From UBA6059 sp040219045 (GTDB taxonomy: Bacteria > Bacteroidota > Bacteroidia > Cytophagales > Cyclobacteriaceae), in the NCBI GenBank assembly GCA_965229505.1, contig OZ245881.1, positions 3,100,001 through 3,164,000 on the forward strand: a stretch of 64,000 nucleotides of DNA, given 5' to 3'. Within the stretch, counting starts at the first letter, position 1, and every line of letters begins with the position of its first letter. The position numbers and the translations under genes are program-made. The notes beneath the pieces were generated by a model. That model was not told the DNA's origin. It saw only the letters and a list, made by a program, of their open reading frames with translations, and searched no databases. Shown here in pieces: positions 62,574 to 64,000 of the stretch.

Positions 62574-64000
62574 TTATCGCTGATGTTTTTCAACCCATTT
62601 TCTAGCGTTCACGAAAGCTTCAATCCAGGGCGAAACATCATCATTTTTCCGATCTGCGGGGTAGTGTGGCCAGTTCCATGGGAACATCGATCGCTCAAGA
62701 TGAGGCATCATTGCCAAATGCCTACCATCATCAGAGCAGACCATGGCTGCTCCGTCTTCTGACCCATTAGGATTGGCAGGGTACTGATTGATATGATAGT
62801 TGCCAATCACATTGTAGTCTCTCACTTTGCTATCAAAGCCAAACTTACCTTCTCCATGGGCGGCCCAGATGCCTAATTTAGAACCTGCCAAGGTGCTAAG
62901 CATCACAGAGCTGTTGCCAGCGATCGTCACAGCTGTGAAAGTACATTCGAACTTCCCGGACTCATTATGCAGCATTCTGGGATGATGATCTGCTAGCTCA
63001 GGAAAGATCAGACCGAGTTCCATCATCAACTGACAACCATTACACACACCCAGGCTCAAAGTGTCGGGTCTGGCATAGTATGCGTCCAGGGCTTTTTTAG
63101 CTCGCTCATTATACTTGAAAGCACCGGCCCAACCCTTGGCTGAGCCAAGCACATCAGAGTTGGAGAATCCACCAACAAAGACAATCATCTGGATGTCCTC
63201 TAAAGTTTCACGACCGCTGATGAGGTCGGTCATGTGTACGTCCTTGACATCAAAACCTGCTAAGTGCAGCATATACGCCATTTCACGATCGCTATTGACA
63301 CCCTTTTCACGGATGATAGCGGCCTTTAGCCCAGTGGTTGATGTGCGGGTGGCTGTAAGTCCCATGTCAGTAAGCTTACCAGAAAAACCTTCAGGGAATG
63401 AATAAGCTAATGCTTGAGTTTTATAATTCTTGAACCTTGTTTGGGCTAATTCCTGTAGGGTCTGCTTGCTGTCAAGTAAGAAAGAAGTCTTGTACCAGAT
63501 GTCTCTGTATGAGTCTATATCAAGGTTGAGATCGAGATTTGCGGATTTGACACTCACCTTCCGTGCTCGTTGAGGAGCTCCAATCTCAAGATACTGGATA
63601 CCGTGATCATCAAGCATTGCCTTGGTCTCCTTGTGACACTGAATAACTAAGGCTGGGTTTTCGTTAAAGAGCTGCTCGACAGCATCTCCTTGCATTTCAG
63701 TGAGATCTATAGACATGCCGCCGGATGAATTAGGAAAATTCATTTCAAGCAAGGTGGTGATCAGACCTCCTGAACTAACATCATGCCCTGCCAGTATTAA
63801 TTCCTCGTCAATCGTGGATTGTATAGTGCTGAATAAATTCTTGAAATAGTCAGGACTTGAAATATCAGGTGTCTCAGTGCCTAGTTGTCCAATGATTTGT
63901 GCCAATGAGGAACCACCCAGCGTTGGCTTTTGATTTCCGATAGGTACATATAGGAGCACAGTATCATCAACTTTTTTGAGCTCAGGAGTAACTACTTTGT
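62574..64000 (-). CDS. purL: Phosphoribosylformylglycinamidine synthase, C-terminal part
   Basis: The frame is open to the right edge, so only the last 475 or so residues are present. It has the end of the synthase domain (LGGSSLAQ; AGHDVSSGGLITTLLEMNFP) and the glutamine amidotransferase domain: ISGRETLEDIQMIVFVGGFS, nucleophile Cys in LGVCNGCQLMMELG, and HLERSMFPWNWPHYPADRKN near the end. It makes FGAM from FGAR and glutamine in purine synthesis. This is the single-chain large PurL type (synthase plus glutaminase). The start lies outside the window. Confidence 0.95.
   Translation of the reverse strand, partial: KVVTPELKKVDDTVLLYVPIGNQKPTLGGSSLAQIIGQLGTETPDISSPDYFKNLFSTIQSTIDEELILAGHDVSSGGLITTLLEMNFPNSSGGMSIDLTEMQGDAVEQLFNENPALVIQCHKETKAMLDDHGIQYLEIGAPQRARKVSVKSANLDLNLDIDSYRDIWYKTSFLLDSKQTLQELAQTRFKNYKTQALAYSFPEGFSGKLTDMGLTATRTSTTGLKAAIIREKGVNSDREMAYMLHLAGFDVKDVHMTDLISGRETLEDIQMIVFVGGFSNSDVLGSAKGWAGAFKYNERAKKALDAYYARPDTLSLGVCNGCQLMMELGLIFPELADHHPRMLHNESGKFECTFTAVTIAGNSSVMLSTLAGSKLGIWAAHGEGKFGFDSKVRDYNVIGNYHINQYPANPNGSEDGAAMVCSDDGRHLAMMPHLERSMFPWNWPHYPADRKNDDVSPWIEAFVNARKWVEKHQR

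Overview
The window joins two kinds of DNA. About 1 to 43.7 kb is a prophage transcribed almost entirely leftward (minus strand). About 43.9 to 64 kb is ordinary bacterial chromosome. The host is a member of the Bacteroidota, probably Cytophagales-like. Evidence: a type IX secretion C-terminal sorting domain, a gliding-motility-type C-terminal domain, a three-gene succinate dehydrogenase (sdhCAB) with a single cytochrome b subunit, an acidic-tailed L25/Ctc protein, and promoters fitting the Bacteroidota pattern TTG-N19/20-TAnnTTTG. This assignment is inference from gene content only.

Prophage, right to left in transcription order. A plus-strand helix-turn-helix repressor (43.3 kb) diverges from a leftward early operon of small proteins (43.2 to 39.7 kb) that includes an ASCH-domain protein. 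A 1,099-residue TOPRIM primase/helicase follows (39.3 to 36.0 kb), then a cluster of eleven TCGGACA-type iterons around an AT-rich stretch (35.7 to 35.9 kb), a likely replication origin. After small genes and an integron-like cassette block (33.95 to 34.6 kb) come an S49 protease fused to a coiled tail, the major capsid protein and beta-rich structural proteins (32.5 to 28.9 kb). Next are secreted cargo proteins, a phospholipase-D-like protein, and small and large terminase (24.8 to 22.5 kb). A second integron-like cassette sits at 20.9 to 21.6 kb. A plus-strand island (18.8 to 20.5 kb) carries a SymE-like toxin, an ArdC-like protein and a truncated N6-adenine methylase. The late operon then resumes with portal, connector, lysin, holin, neck and tail-completion proteins, an antirepressor, the tape measure, two BspA-type leucine-rich-repeat tail proteins, a CREST-like membrane hydrolase candidate, a von Willebrand A-domain protein and a tail/baseplate protein cut by the left edge. 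No integrase, transposase, reverse transcriptase or left attachment site is visible.

The prophage spacers are full of hairpin-forming repeats in at least three families. Their stems differ between copies by compensatory changes. The chromosomal part has none of them.

Chromosome: an EF-hand protein, tesB-type thioesterase, sdhCAB, two tandem secreted proteins with related heads but different C-terminal export signals, a DCC-family protein, fabD with a dienoyl-CoA-reductase-like SDR, typA/bipA, metG, a small acidic protein, pth, the prs-rplY operon, tRNA-Gln(TTG), and the 3' part of purL running off the right edge.

The most novel signals are: (1) paired attC-like imperfect palindromes whose outer arms are complementary across the inserted gene, as expected of integron cassette insertion, inside a phage; (2) the covarying hairpin repeats; (3) the iteron origin; (4) the SymE/ArdC/methylase island; (5) a CREST-like hydrolase and a vWA protein in the tail module.
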